A stretch of DNA of 64,000 nucleotides, taken from Rhizoclosmatium globosum. Lineage: Eukaryota > Chytridiomycota > Chytridiomycetes > Chytridiales > Chytriomycetaceae. Each line of letters opens with the position of its first letter. Position 1 is the first letter of the stretch. Made by a program: the position numbers and the translations under genes. Positions 38,115-50,918 of this stretch are shown here, in pieces. Below the pieces are notes generated by a model, which did not search any database, was not told the DNA's origin, and saw nothing but the letters and a program-made list of their open reading frames with translations. The stretch is taken from positions 1 through 64,000 of the forward strand of contig MCGO01000067.1 of the NCBI GenBank assembly GCA_002104985.1, written 5' to 3'.

Positions 38115-40956
38115 ATGATAGCTCTTCGCTCACAAAATATGCAACATTTGGTCATTTCATTGATAGCGGCTCTTGTAATTCCAGTGATGGGGGTATCTAT
38201 TCCCAAGATGGCAAATATGAAAGGTGGAGGAGCAACATTTCCTTTACAGCCCTATTCTTCGGCGATGCTTGACTTCGGCCAAATGTATAGTGAGTATACT
38301 AATACACCATGTGGAATTACTAATATTAGGAATTTAAGTGGGTTTCCAGGTCACGCCATACATTGAATCCAATTCTGTGGCTGGTCAGCAGGGCGTGGCG
38401 GCAGGACAACTCAACTGGGCTGGAAGCGACGTCGGAATACGATCTGATTTGGTGAGCAAGGGGCTCGCAGTTCTTCCGTCCATCGCTGGTGGCTTGCTTA
38501 TCACGTACAATATTCCTGGAATCGCCGCACCTCTGAAGCTTAGTCGAAAAGTACTACCTCGAATCTTCGATGGCAAAATCAACACTTGGAAAGACCCTCG
38601 GATTCTGAAAGACAATCCGTTTCTCGCGAACTACTCCAGTCAAGCCAGAATTCGAGTCATTCGCCAAAGTCCTACGTCTGGGGCGACAATTAATCTGCAC
38701 TCCTACTTGACTCAACTCGATATTGAAAACGGAGTTGTTCCTTCACCCTACCTGAACTCATCATACTTACAGTCCCTTAATACTTCTCTCCTTGCTAAAA
38801 ATCCAGCGGCAGCAGTCATAATGATTGGTGCTATTCCAAACACAATCACCTATTTGAATCAATTTAATGCCAAGGAAGCTATAGACGCGCCAGATTCAAC
38901 TGTAGATTCAGCGTGGCTCCAACACATCGATGGATCGTTCATCAATTGGTCGGTCAAGTCTGTAAAGGCCGCTGTGGATGGAATTCCTGAGGCCATAATT
39001 CAGAACAGATCTCTTCAAACCGGAATCGACGCGCTTAATCTCCAGCTACAGGTGCTTATCCACTTTCGTTAATTTCAAACTTTGTCATCAATCCAAAGAA
39101 CGTGTCAGCCAGTTCAGTGGAAACAATTGCGACCCTAAAGTTCCTTTGGCTATTTCTTACAACTCCTAGTGTAAGATTTTACCTCAATTTTGACGTTCCT
39201 TTCTAACCACAAACTCATCAGTTTGCGACAAAGTTCAACTTTGTTTCGTTGTATAACACCTCTGCTGGTCTGCAATCACTCAACTACCTCAAAACAATCA
39301 CGTATTCGGATGGTCTCACACCAGTTTATGGTCAGTCTATTTGCGACGTTGATGTGGATGGAAGTTACAAGAACCCTTGTATTCATGGAACCTGTGGAGA
39401 TCCTTACCCTTTCCAGGAAGCAACCGAAGTATGTATCTGCGAATTCGGATATCAAAATGTCCACAAAACGACTGTTCTGAACCTACTCCGATATTTGTTC
39501 CTGGTTTCATAAGCAAGATTCAAATCGCCCTATTTGTGATTGGCCTCATCATTGTTCTTGGTATTGGATATTTCATAGTCGTGAAGAGAAACGAGCCAGA
39601 TATAAAAGCAATGTCTCCGTACTGTTGTCTCTACATCTTGGGAGGATGCTTACTAGGTACAATTGGAGTCCTCACTCAAGGTCTTTCAACATCAGATGCA
39701 GTGTGTCACGCAAATGCCGTGCTTCCCGCCATTGCGTTTGGTATGATCTTCAGTATGATTCTTGCAAAAGCGATTCGAATCTTTTTGATCTTTGGATATG
39801 CCAAGATTGCTCGTTCCCGACTTCTGAAGGATGATTTCTTGATTGCCTGTTGTTCGATCATCATTATTGTGGAAGGAGTGTTTGCGGACAGGTTCCTCGA
39901 TGTTTCTGAGATTGAACCTGCATTGCTATCATTTGAAGGAACGACAGATACAGTTTGGGATTGTGCAGCCTCACCTGAAAATGCGGATACCGCGAATAGA
40001 TTATTCGGTGGACTGATTGGCTTCAATGCTATTATTCTTGCACTTTGTATCGTTATGGGACTATTGACAAGAAAGGCGAGCGAAAAATTCGACGAAAGTA
40101 AGAAAGTAAGTGTAGTGGTTGCCATTAGCACTCTGTTTGTGGTACTTGACCTGGTATGTTGATAACGAAACCAGAACAAATATAAAACTAAGACAATTTG
40201 CTTCAGGGAATCAACTTTGGAATACCGCAAAACACACAAACTATGTACAGTGTTCGTGGATTATTTGATTCGATCACAATTTTCATCATATCCACTTCGA
40301 CTCCCGTGATTCTGTTTTCCAAAGCATTTGGCTGGGATAACAAGAAACAGCAAGGAAACATGTCTCACAACACTAGCGACATACATTCATCACATACGGA
40401 CCAACACGATGGCCTTGTCAGAACTTTTATGGTACGGACACACTTGTTTCCAAACTTAAATAATCTGATTCAACTTTCATTAGTTCCACACAGGTCTTAA
40501 ACTCAATCGACCCACTTCGCTGTGGAAATCAGCAGTATTTATGGTGATGCCCGACCTTGATATGCTCATCATTCTCAGCGAAGGAAACAATGGAACCTAC
40601 ACATTCTCGCAATCAAATATCAAGATTCAAGAAAAAACTACAAAGGCTGCTAAATCTAGGACTGAAGAATGTATTGAGTTTTTGCTTGGATCCGCTAAAA
40701 CAAGCTACTTGGTTGAGTTCCCGCATAAGGAGAAGATGGACGAATTTCGCTCTCTGAGATCGCAGGCGGGTATGAAAAAAGCTGAGCATCCAGCAAGTTC
40801 TGGACCGGTAGTATGAATCGATTAGATCGAGGTTCACAATCTGGGTTGAATGCGAACAGCCTGGGCCGTACATCAAACAAAGAAAACGATGAAACCAAAT
40901 CAAGCACAAATCTTGCTTCATTTGCTGTGTCGCGTTTGAAGAAGGGAGAGATTTAA
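38115..40956 (+). CDS. PstS-EGF-7TM receptor, paralog 1 (frameshifted)
   Basis: First of three related receptors. Exons: 38115-38289, 38339-39170, 39222-40153, 40207-40431, 40494-40956. A signal peptide (LVISLIAALVIPVMG) precedes a PstS-type domain: GGGATFPLQPYSSAM, NWAGSDVGI, LPSIAGGLLITYNIPG, LKLSRKVLPRIFDGKI, VIRQSPTSGAT. Next a cysteine-rich EGF-like module (CDVDVDGSYKNPCIHGTC), then a 7TM class-C-like domain (FVIGLIIVLGIGYFIVVKRN, RIFLIFGYAKIARSR). The cytosolic part has LNRPTSLWKSAVFMVMPDLD and VEFPHKEKMDEFR. One-base losses near 39045 (CC), 39472 (AAAA) and 40800 break the frame; the first two sit in homopolymers and paralog 3 shows the unbroken version, so they may be errors. The C-terminal tail beyond the third break resembles that of paralog 2. 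Confidence 0.85.
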
Positions 40957-41109
40957 TCTCTCACTTTATGGGTTGTTTTTATCCAAATAAATCAAGTTAA
41001 GAATCGCATATATATCACATATTAATTAGTAATTGGGGTCTTTGCGAAGCTTTGGCTCGAAACAATGGATCCAATCGCTGATTGTTCAAAACGCGTGTTG
41101 TAAACGTCT

Positions 41110-43802
41110 ATGAAACAAATGAAGAGCATATTTACGTTGAGCATCCTGGGTTTTTTGGCTTTGGTCAATGGTCAAACCGATAGCGACGTCATAAGTTCAG
41201 GAGGAGCATCTTTTCCAGAGGAAGCATATTCTGCAGCAATGACCGACTTTGGAGCCACATATTCTTCCGAATATCGATTGAAACTGTACGACACGACTGA
41301 TTCCACAACAGGCCAGCGAAATGTTGTAAACGGACAGTACAATTGGGGTGGAAGTGACTTTGGTGTTAATTCCGCCCTTACTACACCCAATGCTCCTATT
41401 GTGGCTTTGCCGGCCATTGCTGGTGGTCTTGTTATCACATGCAATCTACCTGGAATCAAGGATCAAGTAAAACTGTCGCGTACGGTGCTTCCAAGAATCT
41501 TTGACGGAACAATCACACTTTGGAATGACCCTCTACTTATCCGCGACAATCCGTTCTTGGCGTTCTCAACTCAACTCAAGCCAAAATTAAAGTGATTCAA
41601 AGAAGTGCTACCTCCGGCTCCTCAAAGGCTTTGATTTCAATTCTGAAACTTATGGATGCGTCGACTGGTTTCAATCCGTCGCCATACAGTTCTCCAACAT
41701 TCCAGTTGAACGTTGCAAATTCGGCGACTGCTAAAACTACGATAGCTGCTGGAATTATGGTGCGGGGTTTCCTTTTACAATCACGTACTTGAATCAGATT
41801 GAAGCTCAAGATGCGGTAAACACTGTTGCATCCACAACTCAAATGGCTCTCGTTCAGCATATTGATGGATCCTTTATCGCGTGGTCACCAGCATCTGTCA
41901 GAGCTGCAATTTCCAACATTGATGCCAACAAAATCCAGAGCTTGAATATGTCTACTGGGAGTGTTGAGGCATTTGATATTCCAACAGCTGGGGCTTATCC
42001 CATCACCATGGTTTCAAACTTTATCATCAATCCTCAGCACATCTCATCAGAACCACACGTTACAATTGGAACTTTAAAATTTCTATGGATGTTTCTTCAA
42101 AACCCAAAGGTAACATTCAAAAGAAGTTCAGTGATTTTGTCTAAAACTATTGTAAAGTACGCCCAGCTTTATAATTTCTCATCATTGTACAACACAACTC
42201 TCGCAGCGAAAAAATTGAGCTACCTCCAAACCATCTCACTGGACGGAACTACCCCAATTTACGGCCAATCAGTCTGCGACGTCCAAATCGATGGAACCTA
42301 CAAAATACCCTGCGTCCACGGAACTTGCAAAGACCTTCTCCCATTCCAAAACGCGGCTGTCCAATGTCAATGCGATACGGATACCAAAACATCCATCAAA
42401 GCGATTGCAGCGAAAAACCCCGATATTCATGCCTGGTCCGCGACAGCAGCCCGGTTCGTGTTATTCGGATTCGGGATTTGGTTTTGATGTGGGTTGGGTA
42501 CCGAGTCTTTCGAAACGCGACGAGCCAGATATAAAAGCCATTTCGCCGCCATGTTGTTTGTGGATTCTGGTTGGTTGTATACTTGGAGTCATATCCATCA
42601 TTATTCAGTCTCTTTCGACGACGGAGTCTGTGTGTCAAGCAAGCGCCGTGATACCCACTTTGCATTCGGAATGGTGTTCAGCATGATCTTCTTCAAAGGG
42701 TTCCGTATTTACTTGATCTTTGGGTACTCCAAGATTGCGCGGTCTCGTTTCCTGAAGGATGACGTTTTGATTGCTTGTTCTACTATTGTAGGAATTATAG
42801 ACGCGAGTATTGCTTCGTGGTCTGTCAGTTCAAACCAAATTCAACCCATATTGAAGACGTTTACTTCGTATTCTGATACGTTTTGGGATTGTGCGTCAGG
42901 TTCTCAAGATCCATCACAGCCGCCGAGGCTTATGCTGTTTTGTTTGGATTCAACGGACTCTTGTTGCTGCTGTGCATCATTATCTCAATACTTACAAAGA
43001 AAGCAAGCGGCAAATTCAACGAAACCAAGAACGTCGGGGCTGTTATATCACTGAGCACCATGTTGATTGGTCTGAATTTGGCAGTGACGTTTGGGCTTTC
43101 TCAAAGCAGTCCATCGATGTATCACGTAAAGGGTCTAGTTCTTTCTGCTACCATGTTTATCATTTCCATCGTGTCGCCACTTACGTTGTTTGCAAAGGCT
43201 TTGAAAGGAGCTGTTGGAGAAAACATGTCATTTGAGAGCAGTGGTGGCTTGACTTCAGGTGATCTGAATGACGGACTCGTAAAAGCCTACTTGGTGAGTA
43301 ACTTGTTTGGTTTTCATTCACCAAACTGATGATGTTCACTCCACAGTTTCACACTGGCTTAAAATTGAACCGCCCAGCAGCCTTTTGGAAATCTGCGGTT
43401 CTCATTATCATGCCAGATCTTGATATGATCATAATTCTCAGTGACGGAAACAACGGAACTCACAGATTCTCAAAGACATTCCTTCAAGTCCAACACAAAA
43501 CAGCTGCCTCTGCAAAGAAACAAGAAGAAGAGTACCTTGAAATTACCGTTGGTTCTGCCAAAACGTGCTACGTTCTTGAGTTTCCTCATAAGGAGAAAAT
43601 GGATGAGTTCCGGGCCTTGAGAACGTCGATGGGAATGAAAAAGCTGGGTAGCAACAGTAGAGGGATGGCATCACAAATGCTTGCTGGGAGTAGAGCAGAC
43701 TTAGCGGGCGCCAGCTTGAAGGGGGACGTCTCTCAAAGAATCGGAACACGAAGTTTGGGTAATCTTGCAGCATCGTACGCCAAAAATCATGATCTTTCAT
43801 AA
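41110..43802 (+). pseudogene. PstS-EGF-7TM receptor, paralog 2 (many frame changes)
   Basis: Same architecture as its neighbours: signal peptide (FTLSILGFLALVNG), PstS-like domain (SSGGASFPEEAYSAA, NWGGSDFGV, LPAIAGGLVITCNLPG, VKLSRTVLPRIFDGTI, VIQRSATSG), EGF-like module (CDVQIDGTYKIPCVHGTC), 7TM (SMIFFKGFRIYLIFGYSK, FGFNGLLLLLCIIISIL) and the cytosolic domain (AAFWKSAVLIIMPDLD, LEFPHKEKMDEFR). At least six single-base frame changes are needed (near 41585, 41757, 42373, 42410-42470, 42652, 42925); TM1 is hard to read in any frame. It lacks two introns present in the other copies. It is either a decaying copy or the most error-rich part of the assembly. It follows paralog 1 by 150 bases in tandem. 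Confidence 0.7.
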
Positions 43803-43930
43803 CTTATTTTCCTATTTATTTAATAATTATTCAATCAATACTAATCAATTTCATTTAATAAAGATCATTGGAATTTTTGATTGAAAATAGTTTATTTTGA
43901 ACCAGGTTCTGCTCGACAAAGTAAAAATGC

Positions 43931-45485
43931 TTAATGGAAACGCGTGATGTCTCTGCCAAAAATCCAAGTTAAAAACCAATACATTGGAATCATAATCTTG
44001 TTTTTGGTCGAGACACTCATTGTAAAGTAAGCGGATCTCCAGAATAACCATGCACTGATTCCAGACTTTGGAACAAGTTCCTTCAAAGTATCAATCACGT
44101 CGCTTGACTCAGTGGTTTTTGAGGTAGACTTGGGAGAAGACATGTCGACCACGGCTCTCCATTTCCCAATGTACGCCAAACTACCCATATGATTGTATTC
44201 GAATGGTTTTACACCGACTGATTCGAAAGTAGAGAGACCGTCCGGGCTTGCCTTGATTGACTTGTTGAGAGCTAAATTGATTGTTTATGGTCAGTGTCAC
44301 ATTAGTACCTTCAAAAAAAACAAAGACGGACAGACGTACCTTTCAATAGCCATGCACCTTTTTGGTTTGCAACTTGAGCAGTACAAGGCAATTGACGATC
44401 TTGGATTGTAGCACAGTCTCCCAACGCATAGACACGATCAATAGGTTTCAGATTTGCGTCCAAGACTCTACAATGATTGTCGGTGATAATTCGCCCCATA
44501 GTTTTGTCGCGTGCCAATGCACTTGAAGTAAGATCCTTGACCAAATCAACCGGTCCAACACCAGTAGACCACACCAACATGCCGTAATCCACCTTTGTCC
44601 CACTTTGAAGCACGAAATGGGACTTATGAACTTCTTTGACACCTTCACCTAAACGGAGGGTGATTCCCTTTCTGGTGAAACGGTCACGCGCATAGGTACT
44701 CAGTTTTTCGTCGAAAGCCCAAGAATCTTTTTGCCAACGTCATAGATTGTCATTGAACATGGGGCTTCAAGTTTGGATACAGTTTGAGAATGTCTTCAGT
44801 GATAAAGTCGTGGAGTTCCTGTTGGATGTTGATGTGTTTTAGAGAGGTGTGTTTTTTGGCTGACGAGTGACAAGTGAAAACCGTCCATACCGCCATAAAT
44901 TCAACACCAGTGGGCCGCCTCCGACGACGGCAAAGTGAGTAGCTTTGAGCGATCGGACTCTGAAATGTTTGGTTGAGAGGCATGTTCAAAGCACTCCATG
45001 ATCTTTGAACGAATCTTTCTCGCGTCAGTCACGTCCTTCCTAGATTAAATAAAGAGGTTAGTTACTGTTCAAAAATGGCGCACAGGACTCACAGGAAGAG
45101 AGCGTGTTCCTTGACACCTGGAATGTTGAAAGTATTCGAGACAGCGCCAGTAGCAATCACAAGCGAGTCGTAGTTCACGGCAAACGAGTCGCCCTTGAAA
45201 GCCTCCAGGGCCGAGGCGCATTCAATCGATCTGTTGAGCAAGTCGATTCTTGTGCACGTTGCCTCGAAGAAAGCGAGGTTCGGCACGCGCTTGACTGGCT
45301 CGGTGACGCATCTGAATTCGAGAGTTCCGACGGCGGACGACGCGAGCAACGGCGTGAATGTGAAGTGGTTCTTCGGCGACACGACAGTCACTTCGAACAA
45401 AGACGTGTCAAGGCCCTGGATCAGTCGGAAGCCCGCCCAGCCTGACCCGAGAACGACGAGTCGGTGCGCCGCGTGGCTAGAGCGC
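43931..45485 (-). CDS. alternative NADH:ubiquinone oxidoreductase (NDH-2)
   Basis: Single-subunit, non-proton-pumping NADH dehydrogenase of the inner mitochondrial membrane. The N-terminal FAD-binding Rossmann motif is LVVLGSGWAGFRLIQGLDTS (GxGxxG), then SPKNHFTFTPLLASSAVGTL, typical of NDH-2. YDSLVIATGAVSNTFNIPGV follows. The second nucleotide fold and DRVYALGDCATIQDRQLPCT with AQVANQKGAWLL are the conserved FAD-contact region. The C-terminal membrane-association segment ends GRDITRFH at 43931. At least five short introns interrupt it. The first exon is not clear: an acceptor CACTTTCAG at about 45490 precedes the fold, and a targeting-peptide exon upstream was not identified. Its 3' end converges on receptor paralog 2 (about 130 bases apart). 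Confidence 0.87.
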
Positions 45486-45842
45486 CGCTGAAAGTGACAT
45501 TGTTGCGCTTTTTGGTGAAGAGGTTCAATGATTCACCTTGCTCTTTTCCACCGACCTCACTCCCCGATGACAAATTTCAGCCCCCAGTAATTCGAATCAC
45601 ATCTGACGTAACACTCTTTACTCTATCAAGAACGACAATGCGACAAATGAGTACAGCACTCCTACAGAGCAATACACTGACACAAGCATCAACGGCAAAA
45701 ACTCTAACCTGCTCCCAAATACAAACGGATGAACCAACTCCGCATAAATATAGAGAGGTCCCATTCCGTACACATACAATCTTTCAAGAATATTTAACTG
45801 AAGTCCTCGTTCCGACTTGTTTGCGGCCGTTCTATTGAAACT

Positions 45843-47615
45843 TTAGCTATAAATCCCACACACACCAAGACTTACTCTTTCGTTAGGAATGCCAAAAAGT
45901 GTGATGAGGTCATGGCGTACAATAAAAACACGATCACTTTGGTTGGGGTTTCTGGGGACAGAGGGAAATTTGAGTGCTGCTGTTAAAACAAGTAACAGCA
46001 TACCAGTCGCTTTGAAAATCAATGGAAACAATGACAAATATCCTGCACAACTCAGAATATAAAAGATTTGTGCGTGGCGCCTTGTTCTTGTTGCAACGAG
46101 ACTAATTTCAAAATATTAACTTGTGTCACAACACAAACCATGTCACTATCTTACCTCAAAGGAATAAGAACAAGCAAAATCGCTTTCTCGTGGACATGCC
46201 AACCAAATAAGAATGAACTGAAACCACAGAGAACCAAAGAATCAACAAAGGCATCTTTTGTAGGCCGCTTCCACAAACTGTACAAGCTGGGCTATTTCCA
46301 TACAAAATAAGTAAGAACATTCCTGACCATTATATTGTTGCGCAACAAACCAGCTGGAAAACCACAGTCAGAATCAAAGTATGAATAGGCTCAATGTTTG
46401 GCAAGACTGCAAACACCGAGTTGCCAACCAGGCCTCGCGTCAATGACGGCACCTCTCCAAGTTCAGCACCTTTTCCAGCGAGTTTGAGGCCTATGTTCAT
46501 TGTTAATTAAACTGTCAATGTCATATCCCTTTCATACCCTGAATGGCAACACGATCCGCAAAGGAATACAGTGCCCAAAAGTTGGGTGCCCAATACGCGT
46601 GACACAATCCTCGTTTGAACGGAAACAGACGCGACAACACTTGTGGGATGTGTTGAATGAACGGACCAAATGATACCAAGAATACGGAAATAACAGAGAT
46701 TCCAATCTTGACGAATCGCAGGAACGAGAAAGAGACTGAATTTGGTTTGAATTTCGTTGCTGGTGAATTCAAAGTGCAGAGAGCAATGTCGGACAGAACT
46801 TACACGATCCATTCGTTTCGATGAAGCAATATCGACTTAACAAGTACACGAAATAGGCTGGCGCTTGGTACAAGTAAATGTGCTTGAAGTTCATGGTGAC
46901 GGCAAACAGGACTCCCCCAAGAAGGTACCGTTCCTGCACATCGATCAGCGTCCATAAGATACATACTACAGTAATCCAACCTTCCACAATGCATGAATGG
47001 AAAGCAACTGGATCCCATACAAGAACCCATTATATTGAAAATGGATATTGTCCACAAACAACAACCCAGGACTCAGAAACACCAATGCCGTCAGTATGAT
47101 CCTCTTTCTCGCATCTGCAACATCCGCAAAGATGCTAACTCATCCAGTCAGTTCACTTCCCATCATCCAACCCAAAACCACAAACACAAACCTCACAACA
47201 GCGTAAAACAAAACCGCCTCCGTGACCACAACACTCGCCCGCTGAAACAAGATCGTAGCATCACTCGCATACCCCAAGTTCTCAACCACAACCATCGCGG
47301 GATCAACCCACTTCGCAATATGTGACATTGTCCATTCGAACCAGGCAAAGAAGGGCGGGTAGTCCAGCGTCCATTCAGATGTCTCTTCGTAGTACCATTT
47401 GGAGAGCGGGAGGGAGTTTGTGAGGGCGAGCCAGTTGCGGTGGACTTCAAAGTCGGTTGAATGGCTGGTTTCGATAGACGTTGTTCAGAGATTGGAGAGA
47501 CGAGTGGGGGATGCAGTCGCTTACTAGGAGTAGAAGAGGAGAGTTTTGAGGATCGCGGATGTCAGGAAGAGGACGGCGTTGGGACCTGTAGGAACGTGGA
47601 TATGATAGTGCTCAT
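45843..47615 (-). CDS. ALG8: ALG8-type dolichyl-P-glucose glucosyltransferase
   Basis: Adds the second glucose to the lipid-linked oligosaccharide in the ER lumen (GT57). From the proposed ATG at 47615, a first helix ([17 protein letters not shown]) leads to [40 protein letters not shown] and [17 protein letters not shown]; these are the strongest ALG6/ALG8 signatures. [19 protein letters not shown] and [20 protein letters not shown] follow, then [20 protein letters not shown], which fits ALG8 rather than ALG6. The C-terminus shows [16 protein letters not shown] hydrophobic sequence and stops at 45843. One base seems missing right after the initial codons (near 47580). About eight introns are present. 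Confidence 0.87.
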
Positions 47616-47639
47616 TTCAACAAAAAACAAAGATTAAAC

Positions 47640-48499
47640 GGAGTTAGAGCTTTGAACTCATTTTATAATCCCTTCTCGCTGCTTTTCGTACCTATTTAAT
47701 TTGAACAAGAATAAGCCAAATTTCTGAGTTGCTAATTGACTCAGAACCAGCATCATAACAATTATAGAATGCTGTTTATTTATTGTAAATACTTGTCTGC
47801 GAGGAAGTAAACCCCTGAATGTTGAAAGTTACAGGAAAGAGTTTCTTCAGTGTTTGCTAATTCATGGAATACATTGGACAGCAAAATCAAAAGTATAACT
47901 TCCAGGAGAACTCACACTCCAGGGACTCTGGAGATACCCACTCCATGGATGGCAACGGATCTCATTCCTTCCTCCCGTATAGCAGAGGGTATATGGCGTT
48001 TTAAGCAAGTCATAGGATTTTTTGCCCAAGTCGTTGAGGATGGAGGAATGTTTTCTCCAAGCTCTGAGATAGCCACAGTGTGGGCGACTTTTTTCAGGAA
48101 TTATCTACAGATGTCTTTTTCATTGATGGTTTTGGGGAACTCGGGCATTTTGCGGTTCATCAACAATGCTCAGATAGAACCCTTTGTAAATTGCAAGTTC
48201 ATTGTAAATTATCAGACTCAAGCGTTTTTCATGCGATCAACGCAAAAGAGGGGCAGTAATAAAGATGGAAGGCAGGGATAAAGCGCGTGAGGCACAATAA
48301 ATAACCTGCTGTGTTTGATTAAATAATATTTATTGTCAGTTCTTCTGAGGGTGTCAGCGCTATAAGTAGAAAATGATACTTCATTAATCCAATTCTCACC
48401 AAAGACTCAAAAGCTCTATTATGACATATGTAAAGCATCGGCAAGTGTTGCTTTGTTATGACTGGGAGTGAAAAAAAATCTTGTCACAGCCATCTCCAC
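47640..48499. other. intergenic region with one unsupported open frame
   Basis: Contains an open frame of 143 codons at 47850-48281 (+) without recognisable domain or splice signals and with unremarkable composition. I see no convincing gene. The right part leads into repeat R4. Confidence 0.35.
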
Positions 48500-48885
48500 G
48501 CGCACTTTGATTGGCTGTGAATTTTGCACCCCATGTGCAAACCAAAACCGCGTATAAAAGAAACGCGTGGCCAGGCGAGGAAAGATCCAAAAATCTCACC
48601 TTCAGACTTCAAACTTGATCCCCATCACAGCAGAGATGCCCCCCCTCGTTTGGACATAGTCGTAAGCCGAGCAGATTGAAATAGACTATTCGGTGGACTG
48701 GTTAGTGTGCAGGTCCCACACCTTGTCGAACGAGTATTCCTATGCTGTGATTGCCCCAACTCCCCGCCCACTCACACTTTTAAACTTTATAACACTCGAG
48801 AGTTTTTAATGCCGCGGCTTTTGATTTGCTCAACGCTTTTCTCTCAATAAAAAAAGAATAAGAATGATCTTTTCAATACTGGTTT
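48500..48885 (+). repeat. promoter/poly(A) module repeat R4
   Basis: Has GATTGGC (inverted CCAAT) at 48509, CCCCATGTGCAA shared with R1 upstream of its TATA box, GTATAAAAGAAACGCGT at 48552, CCAAAAATCTCACCTTC, a middle unrelated to R1-R3 and the 3' block GAGAGTTTTTAATGCCGCGG with CGCTTTTCTCTCAATAAAAA (about 48835-48855). It lies about 410 bases upstream of CSN4 in the same orientation. The first ATG gives an 8-codon frame only. Confidence 0.65.
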
Positions 48886-49294
48886 GTTTTTTGGTGTGAA
48901 TAGTGGTATCGCTTCCGAGTCCACACTCCTGACAGGCCCTGACGTCAAGTTAACGAAGAATCTTTCCTAGTTTCTTACCTCGTGAAAGCCTTCGACTCAG
49001 GGCGTCTGGATCTCTGACCTCAGGGCGAAACATTAAACCCTGTGACTCGCAACTTGAAGACTATATAACTCGATTAAACTGACTTCTCGATTCATTTTAG
49101 ATCGTTGTTGATCAGCTTCAGTTGGAGGTGTCGCCCTGAGATCTCAAATCGAAACCAACTCCCTCCCTCCCCTTCCTCCTCATAAATATAATCAGAAGCT
49201 AGGAGTCTCAATCTTTGAGCCATCAGTGTTCATAACTTTTCTGTTTTAATTAAGAAGAATGATAATTGTTATATATCTAGTTTTTCCCATCAAA

Positions 49295-50651
49295 ATGGAC
49301 CGCGAAGCTCTTGCAGCATCACTCTCGACTTCCCTTGCATCGCCCACCGTTTCCGGCCTCCAAAAACACGTAACGCTTGTACTCGATGAAGGACTCGGAC
49401 TTGTTCTTTCGCGAGCTGCGCTTGGCGACTTTGTGTCATCGTTTACATCGAGTTACTCGTCGTTGTTGAGTGGCGATTCGATGGCAGACGAGGCGGCGGA
49501 GAAGACGCTTTCTGACGCGGTTGAAGTTTGGCGATTTGTTCTTGAACGAACGAGTGGAAGACAAGTTGCCTTTGAGGAGCAGGTACTTATTATCACTGGT
49601 TTAAAACAACTTCAACTAAGAACGAGAACTGCAACAACAGATCTCACTCGCCCGATTCAGTCTCGCGGCAATCCTCGAATTCAACGAAGAATGGTCTGAG
49701 GCCGCCAAGGTCCTGATGCAGATCCCACTTGACTCGGGCCACAGACACGTTGACGACCTCCAAAAGGCTGCTGTCTATGTGCGCATCGTACGCCTCCTTC
49801 TCGAAGACGAGGACTCGGTCTCGGCGGAATCCTACTTGAACAGAGCATCGCTGGTTGTCAACAAACCGGAATTCGAGGCAAACAAGTCAGACGAGGCTCT
49901 GGTCCTCACCCTGCAATTCAAGGCCGCCCAGGCCGTCTCCTCGACTTTAAGCGCATGTTCCAACTGGCTGCCACAAAGTACCACCAGCTGTCGTACTTGG
50001 TGCAGATGGCTGAGTCGAACGTATACGTGTCTCGTTCAAGCCGTTGTCTGTGCCATCCTGGCTCCTGCCGGTCCTGGCCGTTCTCGTTTGCTCGCCACTC
50101 TATGTAAGTTGAAGTTCGAGACATCATTGCATGGACTTAAACCCCAAAATAATTATTCAGACAAGGACGAACGGACTCGTGAATCTCCTGAATGCTCCAC
50201 ACTCTACTACCCAATCCTCTCCAAAATGTACCTAGACCGTATCCTCCGTGTCTCGGAAATTGCTGAATTCCGTGAAACATTGCGTCCACATCAACTTGCG
50301 CGTCTCAGTGACGGTATGACAGTCCTTGACCGTGCCGTCATTGAACACAATGTCGTGGCGGCCTCCAAAATTTATACAAGTATCAAGTTTTCGCAGTTGA
50401 GTGGTCTTTTAGGAGTACCCACTGCTGAAGCCGCTGAAAGTGTCGTTGCAAGAATGGTTGGGGAAGGGAGAGTGGATGGAACTATTGATCAGATGGAAGG
50501 CATGGTGTATTTTGAGGAGAGCACGTCCAGTAGTGCTGATGCCATGTCCCTTGGTATTCGTGGAGTCTGTGAGCAAGTCGATGGAGTGGTGGAGGAAGTA
50601 ATGAACCGCAATCCTGAATGGGTTCAGCGGATTCTGAGTGCTAGTGCATGA
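49295..50651 (+). CDS. CSN4: COP9 signalosome subunit 4 (PCI domain)
   Basis: Subunit of the CSN complex that removes NEDD8 from cullins. Three exons: 49295-49582, 49641-50103, 50161-50651; the middle intron (50104-50160) happens to be open in frame but its GT-AG removal restores LATLYKDER, the family sequence. Conserved strings are ISLARFSLAAILEF, ILAPAGPGRSRLLATL, PILSKMYLDRILR, FRETLRPHQLARLSDGMTVLDRAVIEHN and the PCI winged-helix FSQLSGLLGVPTAEAAESVV. Between about 49935 and 50030 the best homology (LLDFKRMFQLAATKYHQLSY) is in another frame, bounded by two compensating one-base changes. The start at 49295 is chosen over an upstream ATG (49259) because it begins the conserved N-terminus. 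Confidence 0.9.
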
Positions 50652-50918
50652 AATTAGTGTGCTTGAAATATATGAAAATAGCGATGTATCTATGCATTTT
50701 GAAAATATTAGATACAACGAATTACATTAATGTGATACTAAAAAATAGTTCCTTTGCAAATCCCTTTCAGTATCGATGAGAGATATACATTGGCGAGCAA
50801 GTGTTTAAGGGTCCAATGGATTATCTCTGGGATTTTCATGGGATTATCTTTGGAAAATCCTTTCGGTTGATTCCGATGCTTTGTCGGGGATCTACACAAT
50901 TCAAAAAAAAAAGACCTA

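Noticed and set aside
47850..48281. 143-codon open frame as a gene
   Set aside because: No domain, no splice sites, no conserved composition, and next to repeat R4.
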